The notes: generated from the letters alone by a model not told the origin. Numbered from the stretch's first letter, positions 55,003-64,000 are shown. The stretch is DNA of 64,000 nt from Paenibacillus wynnii (GCF_000757885.1 NZ_JQCR01000002.1:2542001-2606000), one strand, 5' to 3'. Made by a program: numbers and translations.

Positions 55003-56172
55003 ATGAACATATGGACGATTATGATTTATGAGCTGCGGCGATTGTTTCGTTCCCGCTCTATGCTGCTGAACCAGTTTTTACTGCCCTTAGTCTTAATCTT
55101 TCTCCTTGGTTCTGCACTTTCCGGGGTAGTTGGGATCGAAGAGACCCAGAAGATTGAACCCGTAAGGGTTGGAGTAGTGAATCTCTCTGAAGGAGATGCA
55201 GAATCTTCGAATATGATTAAAAGCTTCCTCAGCACACCGGAGATAAAAGAAATCATTATCCCTTTTGAGGTAGACGGACGAGAAAACGTTGAAAGCGGCC
55301 TGCGCTCCGGTAAGTATGGATATGCAGTAGTCGTTCCGCCTGACTTTGATACAAATGTGCTAAGTGGAAAAACAGCTGGGCTCGAATTTATTTTGGGCAA
55401 GGAGAGTTCAGAGAATGTGATTGCGGGTACGGTTTTTGATAATTTTTTGAACAGGATTAACTATAATCAAGCTGCAGCGGTTACCCTTGGACCTGACGTG
55501 TTGTTAGCCACCGCTCCTTCCGCAGACTCGAAGCCTTCCGTAAGGTTAGGGAAGTTGAGTGAGGAAGGGAGTACCTATACAGCTTCTCAATTTTACGCAG
55601 CCTCCATGCTCCTCATGTTTCTGCTGTATTCAGGAATGACGGTATGCACTTCACTTTTTAATGAAAGAGAAAGCCGTACTTTGTTCCGCATCAACTCCAT
55701 GCCAGTCAAAGGGTCACAGCTATTCATAGGTAAGATCCTGGGAATCGGGTTAGTGACCATTCTTCAAGGTGCTGTAATCATTCTTATCACTCATTGGTTG
55801 TTTGGGGTAGACTGGGGGAACCGTCCGGGGCTGTTGGCACTTACCTGTATCCTGATGATTATTGCAGCAATGACATTATCTATTATAGTAGCTATGTTTC
55901 TCAAAACAGCAGCAAGCGCAAGAAGCCTGATTGCTACGTTGACGGTGATAATGACCTTTAGTAGTGGGGGGATGTTCCCATTGCCGGATTCATGGGTGAA
56001 TTCTGTCGGTGCCTTTACGATTAATCACTGGGGATTGCAAGCTATTCTGAGGATGATCCTGCATTCCGAGCTGTCGCAAATTATCCCTAAGTTGCTAATG
56101 CTGGCTCTGATCAGTTTTGTGTTGTTCCTTGCTGCGTTTATTTCGTACCGGAAGGTGGGTTACCATGAATAA
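55003..56172 (+). CDS. ABC-2 type permease (LnrM-like)
   Basis: 389 residues. One membrane segment near the N-terminus (LNQFLLPLVLIFLLGSALSG), a large extracytoplasmic loop (about 45-195), then five segments to the C-terminus: the YhgE/ABC-2 layout. Begins 19 nt after the ATPase gene behind AAAGGAGGAAG and overlaps the next permease by 8 nt. Confidence 0.88.
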   Translation: MNIWTIMIYELRRLFRSRSMLLNQFLLPLVLIFLLGSALSGVVGIEETQKIEPVRVGVVNLSEGDAESSNMIKSFLSTPEIKEIIIPFEVDGRENVESGLRSGKYGYAVVVPPDFDTNVLSGKTAGLEFILGKESSENVIAGTVFDNFLNRINYNQAAAVTLGPDVLLATAPSADSKPSVRLGKLSEEGSTYTASQFYAASMLLMFLLYSGMTVCTSLFNERESRTLFRINSMPVKGSQLFIGKILGIGLVTILQGAVIILITHWLFGVDWGNRPGLLALTCILMIIAAMTLSIIVAMFLKTAASARSLIATLTVIMTFSSGGMFPLPDSWVNSVGAFTINHWGLQAILRMILHSELSQIIPKLLMLALISFVLFLAAFISYRKVGYHE

Positions 56173-57325
56173 TATCTTTACGATTACCTGGAATATGGTG
56201 AAGAGGACCATAGGCTCACGCAAAGGTTTCATTAGTTATATTATACTCCCGGGCCTTGTACTTGCGGGGCTCATATCCTTAACCGGCGGTTCGAGTGAAT
56301 ACCAGTCTGTAATCATGTATACCAATATAGATCAGGGCAGAGCAGGAGAGCATATTCTCTCGGAGCTTACCCGAATAAGAGAATATAAGTTAGTGGAACA
56401 GGCGGATGAAGCTGCGTTAAAAAACGCTGTGATTGAGCAAAAGGGAATATCGGCCCTTTTGATTCCCGCTAATTACAGCGAAGGATTATTGGCTGGAGAG
56501 GAACCTCAAATCAGTGTATACGAACTTAAAGCTACAGAGGGAAGTATCTTGTTCAAAATGAAAGTGTCTGAAATTGCTGATCGGCTGGAAGAGACCGCTG
56601 CAATGGTGGGATCCTCCAGTGCAATGGCAGGGGAGAAAGAATCACAATTTAGTGCGGTGCTGCAAAAAGTAGAAGAGCACAAGGTAGGGAGCGTAAGGAC
56701 AGATTATAATCTGTATTCCAAGATGGGACTTACCACTATTACAGGTTTTACACTGATGTTCCTTATGGGGCTTGTAACCACTTCCGTTACTCTGATTATG
56801 GATGACCGGAGACAGCGCACCATGCTGCGGATGTTCAGTGCTCCGGTACGTTCTTTTGAGATTGCAATCGGTAACTTTCTGGGCAGCTTTACGGTGGGCA
56901 CCCTTCAGATCGTTGTGATGCTTATATTTGGTAAATGGATTCTACGCTATGACTATGGGCTGCCGATCTTCACGTATTTCTTGATTCTCTCCGCATTTAT
57001 GCTGGTTTCCATGGGGATAGCGAGCACAGTAGCAGGGTTGATCCGTAACCCCAATAATGCAGGAATGCTAAATATGCTTATCCTAACCCCGACCTGTATG
57101 TTGGGCGGCTGCTTCTGGCCGATATCAATTATGCCGGATTATATGAAGAAGGCCGCTAACTTCGTGCCTCAGAAGTGGGCTATACAAGCCGTCGATATTG
57201 CCTCCACTGGAGGAAGTTGGAATGAGCTGTGGCTCCCCTTCGCCATTCTTGGGCTTATGGCTGCGGTTCTTCTTACCATCGGGTCCACGATTCTTCAGCC
57301 AGGCGAGGCGGGAGTGAAGGCTTAA
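56165..57325 (+). CDS. ABC-2 type permease (LnrN-like)
   Basis: 386 residues with the same topology as its neighbour (N-terminal segment FISYIILPGLVLAGLISLTG, five C-terminal segments), suggesting a heterodimeric channel. ATG 56165 follows AAGGTGGG and overlaps the preceding gene; the in-frame start at 56117 lies inside it and is rejected. Confidence 0.87.
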   Translation: MNNIFTITWNMVKRTIGSRKGFISYIILPGLVLAGLISLTGGSSEYQSVIMYTNIDQGRAGEHILSELTRIREYKLVEQADEAALKNAVIEQKGISALLIPANYSEGLLAGEEPQISVYELKATEGSILFKMKVSEIADRLEETAAMVGSSSAMAGEKESQFSAVLQKVEEHKVGSVRTDYNLYSKMGLTTITGFTLMFLMGLVTTSVTLIMDDRRQRTMLRMFSAPVRSFEIAIGNFLGSFTVGTLQIVVMLIFGKWILRYDYGLPIFTYFLILSAFMLVSMGIASTVAGLIRNPNNAGMLNMLILTPTCMLGGCFWPISIMPDYMKKAANFVPQKWAIQAVDIASTGGSWNELWLPFAILGLMAAVLLTIGSTILQPGEAGVKA

Positions 57326-57431
57326 TCTACGGTGCCGGAATAGATACCTAGGAGTCGCCTCAGTTTTACAATAATTTTAAATATGTGTATAATTAATTAA
57401 TAACATTTAATTGAATAGTTATTCGTTTTTT

Positions 57432-57473
57432 GGAGGAGCCTGTCAACAAGGGCTCCTCTTTGTCTTTTTTTTG
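57432..57473 (+). terminator. Terminator after the ABC exporter operon
   Basis: GGAGGAGCC and GGGCTCCTC enclose TGTCAACAA, followed by TTTGTCTTTTTTTT. Confidence 0.85.
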
Positions 57474-57529
57474 GTATGGGGAGATTCTTTGTTGATGGAG
57501 CTACCATACAGAGAAAAGGAGTGGAAACG

Positions 57530-58669
57530 ATGGAATTTATTTTTTATCTTGTACTGATTCTTCTGTTCACCAAGCTGGCAGGAGATGTATCATTACGGCT
57601 GGGACAGCCGGCGGTGTTGGGGAAGTTAATTGTAGGTATTATTTTGGGGCCCGCGGTACTCGGATGGGTTCATGATAGTGAGTTTATTCATTATATCTCG
57701 GAGATTGGTGTATTGATGTTGATGTTCATTGCGGGCCTGGAAACAGACCTGGATCAGCTCCGCAAAAATTGGAAGTCGGCCTTCGCAGTAGCTGTAGGGG
57801 GAATTATTTTACCCTTTGTGGGCGGCTATTTTATAGGGGATTGGTTCGGTTTCTCCTATTACAATTCCTTATTCATGGGTGTTATTCTCAGTGCTACATC
57901 TGTTAGTATTTCAGTGCAGGTGTTGAAGGATATGAACAAGCTGAATTCACGAGAAGGCTCTACTATTTTGGGGGCTGCTGTGGTGGATGATATATTGGTA
58001 GTCGTTCTGTTGGCGGTACTTATGAGCTTTTCCGGAACAGAAGCGGATATGTCACTGGGGCTTCTCATTGGTAAAAAGGTGCTCTTTTTTATAGTTGCCA
58101 TACTTGCTGGCGGGTTCCTGGTGCCTTGGGTTATGAAATGGCTCGCTCCGTTAAGAGTTACAGAAGCGACCATTACAGCTGCTCTGGTGGTTTGCTTCGG
58201 CTACGCCTATTTCGCTGAGTTGATGGGCATGGCTGGGATTATCGGTGCTTTTGCCGCCGGGATCGCTATTTCCCAGACACCGTTCAAGCATACCGTAGAA
58301 GAGAAGCTAGAACCGATCGCTTATTCGATCTTTGTACCGGTCTTTTTTGTAAGTATTGGGTTAAGTGTTTCCTTTACAGGTGTCGGAGGGCAATTGGGAT
58401 TTGTTATCGCAGTGACTCTGGTGGCAATATTGAGCAAATTGTTGGGTGGAGGATTAGGCGCCCGGTTTACCGGGTTTAACAACCGTTCTTCCCTAATTAT
58501 TGGTTCAGGAATGATATCGCGGGGGGAAGTCGCTTTAATTATAGCTGCTGCAGGTCTGGAAAGCGGCCTACTGCTGCAACAATACTTCACCTCTGTGATT
58601 ATTGTGGTGATTGTAACCACGCTTGTAACCCCACCTTTGCTAAAATATATGTTCCGTGAGCCCAAGTAG
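57530..58669 (+). CDS. CPA2-family cation/proton antiporter
   Basis: A membrane protein of about 379 residues with some 11-12 hydrophobic segments. Characteristic sites are LGQPAVLGKLIVGIILGPAV near 24-43, GLETDLDQLRKNW near 70, and SATSVSISVQ with AAVVDDILVVVLLAV (paired Asp of the transport site). No RCK/TrkA-N domain is attached, so gating by nucleotides is not evident. Ion preference (Na+ or K+) cannot be told. ATG 57530 follows AAAGGAG. Confidence 0.88.
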   Translation: MEFIFYLVLILLFTKLAGDVSLRLGQPAVLGKLIVGIILGPAVLGWVHDSEFIHYISEIGVLMLMFIAGLETDLDQLRKNWKSAFAVAVGGIILPFVGGYFIGDWFGFSYYNSLFMGVILSATSVSISVQVLKDMNKLNSREGSTILGAAVVDDILVVVLLAVLMSFSGTEADMSLGLLIGKKVLFFIVAILAGGFLVPWVMKWLAPLRVTEATITAALVVCFGYAYFAELMGMAGIIGAFAAGIAISQTPFKHTVEEKLEPIAYSIFVPVFFVSIGLSVSFTGVGGQLGFVIAVTLVAILSKLLGGGLGARFTGFNNRSSLIIGSGMISRGEVALIIAAAGLESGLLLQQYFTSVIIVVIVTTLVTPPLLKYMFREPK

Positions 58670-58677
58670 TATCTACC

Positions 58678-58710
58678 GAAAATCCGTCCCTTTGGGGCGG
58701 ATTTTTTATT
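58678..58710 (+). terminator. Terminator after the antiporter gene
   Basis: AAAATCCG-CCC and GGG-CGGATTTTTT enclose a short loop and end in a T-run. Confidence 0.88.
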
Positions 58711-58887
58711 TCTAAATCCTCAGAAGGGGATAAAACCCAGTCTTAGGTCTGAGTACTAAACCCGTCGCCGGGCGGTTTTGAAATCTGCCAAAAACGTCTA
58801 AACTAGATCAAGAAGCTTGTGAAATATACATAAACTAACAGTCATACAGTTATACAGAAATTTAAAGGGTGGAAGGGGAAAAGAGAA

Positions 58888-61800
58888 ATGACATGGTTAA
58901 CAAAATGGTCGTTCAATAACAAGGGTGCGTTGGGGCTCTTGGTTATTATGGCGCTTGTAGTGGGAATTTTAAGTTACACTACATTGCCAATGGAGTTTAT
59001 GCCGGAGGCGGATAATCCTCAGGTTACAGTCACGGTACTTGGGCCTGGACAGGATGCACATTCGATGGAGGCTAACGTTACGAAGCCTATAGAAGCGGTG
59101 GCCTCTTTGATTAAAGGAAAGAAGGAGCTGCTGTCTACTTCTGGGGATGGTTATGCGAAGGTAGATATTTATTTTGATTCTAAAATCAATATGAAGGATG
59201 CCGCTCAGGAGGTTCAGCAGGCAGTAGACTCACTACAATTTCCTCAAGGTGTTATGGATCCGTTTGTCCTTCAGTTGAACACCTCCATGATTCCCGTATC
59301 TGAGCTTACTCTTTCATTCGATGAAGGGTTGACGAAAGAAAATCTTAAGCTGGCGGAAGAAACGATAATCCCGGAGTTCCAAAAAATTGAAGGAGTATCC
59401 AATGTCGCCTTATACGGCAAAGTATCTCCTCAGGTGAAGGTTAAGCTGGATCCGCAGTTAATGGCTGCGAAGGGTGTGGCTACCCAGCAGGTCCTTGGTC
59501 TGCTTCAGGGTCGTAACGTATCGGCCTCCATCGGGGAACAGACCATCGGCGGCCAAACAGGTAATATCAATCTGGTCTCCAGCATCGATAGTCTGGATAC
59601 CTTGAAAAAACTGCCTGTCTCGCAAGGAGTAACCCTGCAAGATATTGCTTCAGTTAAAATGAATGAAGACCAAGAAAGTATCAGCCGTTCGAACGGCAAA
59701 GACGTTTTGTTCGCCATAATTACCAAAGAAGCCAATGCAAATGCAGTGGATGTCGGCAATGGGGTCAAGGAAACCGTCAAAACCATTAATACAACGGTAA
59801 AGAATGCAGAGACAGCCGTAATATTCAGCACCTCAGATATGGTGGTGACATCGGTTAACAGTATGATGCGCGAGGTTCTGTTGGGTGCTCTATTCGCAAC
59901 AATTGTTATCCTGATATTCCTTCGTAATGTAAAAGCCACGCTTATAACGGCGGTATCCATCCCGTTGTCATTAGCCGTAACGTTATATTTACTTAGCATA
60001 TCCGGTATAACCTTGAACATTATTACCCTCGGAGGCGTTGCGGTTGCAGTGGGTCGTCTGGTTGACGACAGCATCGTGGTTATAGAGAATATTTATCGTA
60101 GAATGCAGAAAGAGACTTTCTCGCGCGATATGATTATCAGTGCGACCAAAGAAGTAGCAAGAGCAATAACTACCTCAACGATTGCAACAGTTGCTGTATT
60201 CTTGCCTATGGGACTGCTGCGCGGAGGATTACAAGCCTTCCTGCTGCCATTCGCCTTAACGGTAACCTACTCCTTGTTGACTTCATTAGTGGTAGCGTTA
60301 ACCGTTGTGCCTTTGTTAAGTTCATGGATGCTACGCAGCACAACTATGAAAGAACATGCACCCTCTAAGCGCTTCACAAAATTCTTGGAATGGAATCTGT
60401 ATCATAAGTGGGTAACCTTGTCACTGGGACTGATCCTTCTTGTGGGCTCCATTGCTGCCTACATCTCGATGCCAAAAGCTGCACTGGATGCATCGGATGC
60501 CAGCAATGTATCGATTCAATTGAAATATCCAAATGATGTTCCAGTTACAGAAGTAATGGAGAAGGGTAAGCAGTTGGAACAGGATTTGATGAAGCAGCCG
60601 CAAGCAGAAACGGTCATAATGCAATCCGGTAACAGTGCGGATTCAGCGAAATGGGGCAATGTATCGGCACTGACTCAAGTAGATTTTATCGTTATGATGA
60701 AAGAAGGCGAAGATGCTCAGGCATTCATTGACTATGTCCGCGAGGCTGGATCTTCTTATACTGGAGCCACGCTAACGGCTAATGCAGGTAGCCTAATGGG
60801 CTCAACTTCAACAAGTGAGTATATTGATATCGTGGGCAATGATCTAACTGCAATTACAAAGGTTGCTGAAGAAGTGGCCGCCAAAGTAAAAACCGTAGAT
60901 GGCATTCAAAAAATAAGCAGCAACATGGAAGATACGAAGCCCGTGTTCTCCTTCAAGGTTGATCCGGCACAGGTCAACGCACAAGAGATTTCCATGCAGC
61001 TAGGGGCGATGCTGAACCCGATTCCGCTTGGACAGATAGATCTGGACGGTTCTCCAGCCGGAGTAGTATTGGAACCTGTTGTCCAACCGAAAACTCAGCA
61101 GGACTTAAAGAATATGATCATTATGACCGCAGGCGGACCGCAACCATTGTCTAAGTTGGCAACACTTGAGGTACGGAATGAACCTGCAATGCTCTTTCAC
61201 AAAGACGGAAAGCCCTATGTACGCATCACTGCTGAAGTAGATCCGAAGAAAGTATCCAAGATTGGTGCAGATATTAAAAAAGAAGCGGATAGTGTTAAAC
61301 TTCCAGAGGGAGTTACTCTATTTGCAGGTGGAGCTTCTGTGGATCAGTCCGGTGATTTCAGCGACCTAGGAATGACAGCTCTTATCTCCATTGGTCTAGT
61401 TTACTTGATTATGGTGTTGACCTTTAAGACTCTTCGCGCTCCACTTGCCATTATGTTCTCCTTGCCGCTTGCTGCTATCGGAGCGATCCTTGGGCTTATC
61501 GTGTCTGGTGTGACCCCGGATTTCACAGCGATGTTCGGAGCGCTCATGCTTATTGGGATTGTAGTCACGAATGCTATTGTGCTCATTGATCGAATTAAGC
61601 AGAACGAGGAGCATATGAGTATCCGCGAAGCCATACTTGAAGCAGCTGGAACTCGGATGCGTCCAATTCTGATGACGGCCATTGCAACCATTTGTGCCAT
61701 GCTCCCGTTACTCTTCGGAGATCCAGAGCAGGGCAGTATTGTCTCGCAAAGTTTGGCGATCGTAGTGATCGGCGGTTTAACCGTCGCGACGGCACTGACG

Positions 61801-61908
61801 TTAATTGTAGTCCCTGCCATCTATGAATTGTTTTACTTCCGTAAATCGGCTAAAGAGCGCAGAGAGGTCAAAAAGATCTCTGCCCAAGCTCCAACCCAAG
61901 TTCTATAA
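58888..61908 (+). CDS. RND-family efflux transporter (SwrC/AcrB-like)
   Basis: 1006 residues, two halves each with one plus five membrane helices and a large outer loop. Hallmarks: LPMEFMPEADNPQVTVTV, GRLVDDSIVVIENIYRRMQK (proton-relay Asp pair), MFGALMLIGIVVTNAIVLID and AAGTRMRPILMTAIATICAM. Closest in build to B. subtilis SwrC, which exports surfactin-type lipopeptides and supports swarming; this is suggestive in a motile organism. No adaptor or regulator gene is adjacent. The ATG follows GGGTGGAAGGGG. Confidence 0.93.
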   Translation: MTWLTKWSFNNKGALGLLVIMALVVGILSYTTLPMEFMPEADNPQVTVTVLGPGQDAHSMEANVTKPIEAVASLIKGKKELLSTSGDGYAKVDIYFDSKINMKDAAQEVQQAVDSLQFPQGVMDPFVLQLNTSMIPVSELTLSFDEGLTKENLKLAEETIIPEFQKIEGVSNVALYGKVSPQVKVKLDPQLMAAKGVATQQVLGLLQGRNVSASIGEQTIGGQTGNINLVSSIDSLDTLKKLPVSQGVTLQDIASVKMNEDQESISRSNGKDVLFAIITKEANANAVDVGNGVKETVKTINTTVKNAETAVIFSTSDMVVTSVNSMMREVLLGALFATIVILIFLRNVKATLITAVSIPLSLAVTLYLLSISGITLNIITLGGVAVAVGRLVDDSIVVIENIYRRMQKETFSRDMIISATKEVARAITTSTIATVAVFLPMGLLRGGLQAFLLPFALTVTYSLLTSLVVALTVVPLLSSWMLRSTTMKEHAPSKRFTKFLEWNLYHKWVTLSLGLILLVGSIAAYISMPKAALDASDASNVSIQLKYPNDVPVTEVMEKGKQLEQDLMKQPQAETVIMQSGNSADSAKWGNVSALTQVDFIVMMKEGEDAQAFIDYVREAGSSYTGATLTANAGSLMGSTSTSEYIDIVGNDLTAITKVAEEVAAKVKTVDGIQKISSNMEDTKPVFSFKVDPAQVNAQEISMQLGAMLNPIPLGQIDLDGSPAGVVLEPVVQPKTQQDLKNMIIMTAGGPQPLSKLATLEVRNEPAMLFHKDGKPYVRITAEVDPKKVSKIGADIKKEADSVKLPEGVTLFAGGASVDQSGDFSDLGMTALISIGLVYLIMVLTFKTLRAPLAIMFSLPLAAIGAILGLIVSGVTPDFTAMFGALMLIGIVVTNAIVLIDRIKQNEEHMSIREAILEAAGTRMRPILMTAIATICAMLPLLFGDPEQGSIVSQSLAIVVIGGLTVATALTLIVVPAIYELFYFRKSAKERREVKKISAQAPTQVL

Positions 61909-61924
61909 GGGATAATGAAAAAAA

Positions 61925-61958
61925 GGCGAATTCCTTCCATTCGGAATGAGAATTCGCC
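61925..61958. terminator. Inverted repeat downstream of the RND gene
   Basis: GGCGAATTC and GAATTCGCC enclose an inner CATTC-G-GAATG stem, preceded by a run of seven A. The T-run lies on the minus strand, so it would stop leftward transcripts best; use by the RND gene is uncertain. Confidence 0.55.
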
Positions 61959-62004
61959 AGTGCTTGAAATGAAAGGTGATGGGAAGGACAGAAAGCCGTT
62001 ACGC

Positions 62005-62085
62005 CCTAATCGAGGGATTTCCTCCCTCTAATTCTGCACCCGGCACCCGTTTGGGCAATTAGCGGGCATTTTCCCTGCTAATTTG
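62005..62085. repeat. Pair of hairpins about 50 bp apart
   Basis: Hairpin 1 at 62012-62028 (GAGGGA with TCCCTC, flanked by TAAT and TAATT). Hairpin 2 at 62057-62083 (AATTAGCGGG with CCCTGCTAATT). Both have the plan AATTAG-GGG-loop-CCC-CTAATT with centres at about 62020 and 62070. No gene is seen in 61909-62547. Confidence 0.5.
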
Positions 62086-62204
62086 CCGAAGGCCTGGTTC
62101 GTAAGGGTAGCGTCAAGAAGTTTGGGTATGAGGTAGAAGTATCTCCTCGGGTATCCCCGACAAATGCGACAAATCGTTTACCTACATTACATGGATTTCA
62201 ACAT

Positions 62205-62391
62205 ATAGTTGCACAACGTACATTTATTGTTCTCCCTTATCACACTTTAGGGTGTTTAATTGCACTTTATACACTTATTGTTGGGTATTCCGGGGTTTAA
62301 TCGGCATAATCGGGTTTATAGTTGTACAAAGTACATCTATCCACACATCCGAGCGCCAAAAGCTAGAAATAGGTGTATAAAATACATCTAT
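62205..62391. repeat. Four-unit palindrome array, copy C (187 bp)
   Basis: Units at 62205-62227, 62256-62278, 62318-62340 and 62369-62391; centres 62216, 62267, 62329 and 62380, again 51, 62 and 51 bp apart. Cores: TTGCACAACGTACATTTAT, TTGCACTTTATACACTTA (identical to both first units of copy B over 18 bp), TTGTACAAAGTACATCTAT and GTGTATAAAATACATCTAT. It lies between the 3' ends of two convergent genes. Confidence 0.88.
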
Positions 62392-62501
62392 TTCACTGAC
62401 TACCTCCGAGTTTTCGGTAGGGTCAAGTTTGTGTAAGAGAGTAGAAATTTCTCGTAGCCTATTATCTTTAGGCACTACGATATCGTAATGGCCAATAAAA
62501 C

Positions 62502-62540
62502 AGAACACCCTTCCTCGAAAAAATCGAGGAAGGGTGTCTT
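62502..62540 (-). terminator. Terminator of the solute-binding protein gene
   Basis: CACCCTTCCTCGA and TCGAGGAAGGGTG form a perfect 13-bp stem; on the minus strand it is followed by TTCTGTTTTATT. Confidence 0.85.
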
Positions 62541-62547
62541 TAATTGA

Positions 62548-64000
62548 TTATTCGCTCCACAATTTCACACGATCTTGCACATATTGGGTATATCCTTTTT
62601 CCATTTTTTCTACGCCCGCTTTTTCCAGATCGGCCATATAAGCATCCCAGATCTTATCGAAATCAGCCGGTTTAGCCAGAATTGCCTCAGGAATACGTTT
62701 CCAGGTAATATCCTTCATTTTGTTACCCAGAATGGAGACTTCATCTTCACCAGGAATGGAGATATTCCATGCAGCGCCATAAGCTTTTTCTTTAAATTCT
62801 TCTTCTTTCGGGAAGAGATCCTTCCAGATTGTAGCGTTGTATGCTGCAAGTGTTTCTTTTTCAGCATCGCTGTAACCCACTACAAGCTGTTCAGGGAAGT
62901 TCTTAGTATAGTAATTGCCTGTTGCATCTTTAGCGCCATCACCATAATGCACCATCATATTCCAGTAGAAGCCAACACCTGATTCTTTCGTAAAGGCAGT
63001 ATTATCGGTATTGATACGTTCTTGCACATCTTCCGGGACAACACGTTTGCCATCAACAACGTTGTAATGTTTACCTTCAACGCCCCAGTTACTCAGAATT
63101 TGACCTTCATCCGAAGCGAGGAAATCAAGGAATTTGATCGTACGAACCGGATCTGGATTGGTACTGGAGATCGCGATTCCGTAACCGCCCATGAAGCCGG
63201 TTGGCCAGAAGCTTGCTTCCTTAATATCTTTGGACATGGTAACAGGGTAGTGACCATAAGTTTGATCAAATTTACCTGCAGTTTTCAGAACCTGTTGACC
63301 GTCATTATAATCCCAATCCTGATCAATAAGTCCGAGTACTCGGCCTGTAGCTACTTTTGCTTTGTATTGATCATATTTTTGCACAAAGCTTTCTTTATCG
63401 AGCAAACCGATATCGTTCATATGATTCAACCAACGGAAGTATTCTTTCTCCTCAGGACGACGGAAGTGGTACGTAGCTTCATGAGTTTCTTGATTAATGA
63501 AATATTCTCCATCATCAGATCCGCCTGTTGTTGCAACTGCCGGGTTCGTTACAGAGATATACATGTGCCAGTCATCTGCGTTCAAGGAAACGCCGATATT
63601 TTTATTTCCGTTTTCATCGGTAGGATGTTTTTCCAAATAGGCTTTGATTACCTTCTCATAGTCTTGCACAGTGCGGATTTCTGGGTAACCAGCTTCTTTA
63701 ACCACACGGTGTTGTAATTCGAAGCCTCCGCCTGCAACGAACTTTTGCTCATCTACAGCTGCCCAAGTAGGGATAGCGTAGATGGACGGATCTTCATTGG
63801 TATATTTGGCACGTGCCAGATTTTCACCAAGCACTTTTTTAATGTTGGGAGCATGCTTATCAATTAAATCTGTAAGATCAATTACTGCACCGGCATCCAC
63901 CAGTTTACCAATATCGCCCTTTGCAGAGATCATATCGGGATACTCGCCGCTCGCTGCAATCAAGGCAACCTTTTGTGCCGGATCGCCGACAGCAAATTCA
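62548..64000 (-). CDS. Extracellular solute-binding protein, family 1 (5' end outside window)
   Basis: At least 484 residues are visible and the frame stays open to the window edge, where it reads EFAVGDPAQKVALIAASGEY, so the signal peptide and lipobox lie outside. The type is the large LipO/YtcQ-like binding lipoproteins of Paenibacillaceae carbohydrate ABC importers (SGEYPDMISAKGDIGKLVDA, IYAIPTWAAVD, RTIKFLDFLASDEGQILSNW). The permease genes would be expected upstream, beyond the window. Ligand unknown, most probably an oligosaccharide. Confidence 0.9.
   Translation of the reverse strand, partial: EFAVGDPAQKVALIAASGEYPDMISAKGDIGKLVDAGAVIDLTDLIDKHAPNIKKVLGENLARAKYTNEDPSIYAIPTWAAVDEQKFVAGGGFELQHRVVKEAGYPEIRTVQDYEKVIKAYLEKHPTDENGNKNIGVSLNADDWHMYISVTNPAVATTGGSDDGEYFINQETHEATYHFRRPEEKEYFRWLNHMNDIGLLDKESFVQKYDQYKAKVATGRVLGLIDQDWDYNDGQQVLKTAGKFDQTYGHYPVTMSKDIKEASFWPTGFMGGYGIAISSTNPDPVRTIKFLDFLASDEGQILSNWGVEGKHYNVVDGKRVVPEDVQERINTDNTAFTKESGVGFYWNMMVHYGDGAKDATGNYYTKNFPEQLVVGYSDAEKETLAAYNATIWKDLFPKEEEFKEKAYGAAWNISIPGEDEVSILGNKMKDITWKRIPEAILAKPADFDKIWDAYMADLEKAGVEKMEKGYTQYVQDRVKLWSE

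Noticed and set aside
63022..63717. 231-residue open frame on the plus strand
   Set aside because: Shadow of the solute-binding protein gene on the other strand; no recognisable domain.

Overview
The window reads as chromosomal DNA of a motile, endospore-former-type Bacillota, most likely Paenibacillus or a close relative (inference). The evidence is strong Shine-Dalgarno sites with frequent TTG/GTG starts, sigma-D type flagellar promoters, and gene order. The order flgM-flgN-flgK-flgL-yviE-fliW-csrA-hag-flaG-fliD-fliS-fliT-hpf-secA-prfB, followed later by ftsE-ftsX-ctpB-minJ, is the Bacillus subtilis order interrupted by insertions.

Layout. 1-10.9 kb holds late flagellar genes: anti-sigma factor, chaperones, hook-filament junction, the FliW/CsrA/Hag homeostasis module, two flagellins, cap and filament chaperones. 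The second flagellin (6338-8047) carries a zinc metalloprotease domain between its filament-forming ends, a flagellinolysin. 11-17.2 kb holds a cold-shock protein, ribosome hibernation factor, SecA, release factor 2 with its programmed frameshift, and a YitT-family membrane protein. 17.3-26.2 kb is an arginine biosynthesis cluster (argC-J-B-D-F, argG, argH) with an ArgR/AhrC-type operator on the argC promoter.

26.5-43.2 kb holds an esterase and a type IV pilus locus. Three minor prepilins face a roughly 1500-residue surface protein, followed by pilB-pilT-pilC-pilA-pilD-pilMN(fused)-pilO. A perfect sigma-D -10 element with a correctly spaced TAAA lies upstream of pilB, which suggests that pili and flagella share a sigma factor. 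43-52 kb holds a CBS protein, a VanW protein and a cell-envelope/division cluster (ftsE, ftsX, M23 peptidase, ctpB, minJ). 52-57.3 kb holds a DesK/LnrJ-like kinase and response regulator divergent from an LnrLMN-like ABC exporter. 57.5-62 kb holds a CPA2 antiporter and an RND exporter. The window ends in a 5'-truncated sugar-type solute-binding protein.

The most unexpected structure is non-coding. Three intergenic spacers (23130-23316, 50181-50367, 62205-62391) each contain four 23-bp imperfect palindromes with centre-to-centre distances of exactly 51, 62 and 51 bp, so each array is 187 bp, although the DNA between units is not conserved. A fourth locus (26350-26460) carries related units about 52 bp apart. 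I know of no described function for it. No rRNA, tRNA, IS element or CRISPR array was recognised.
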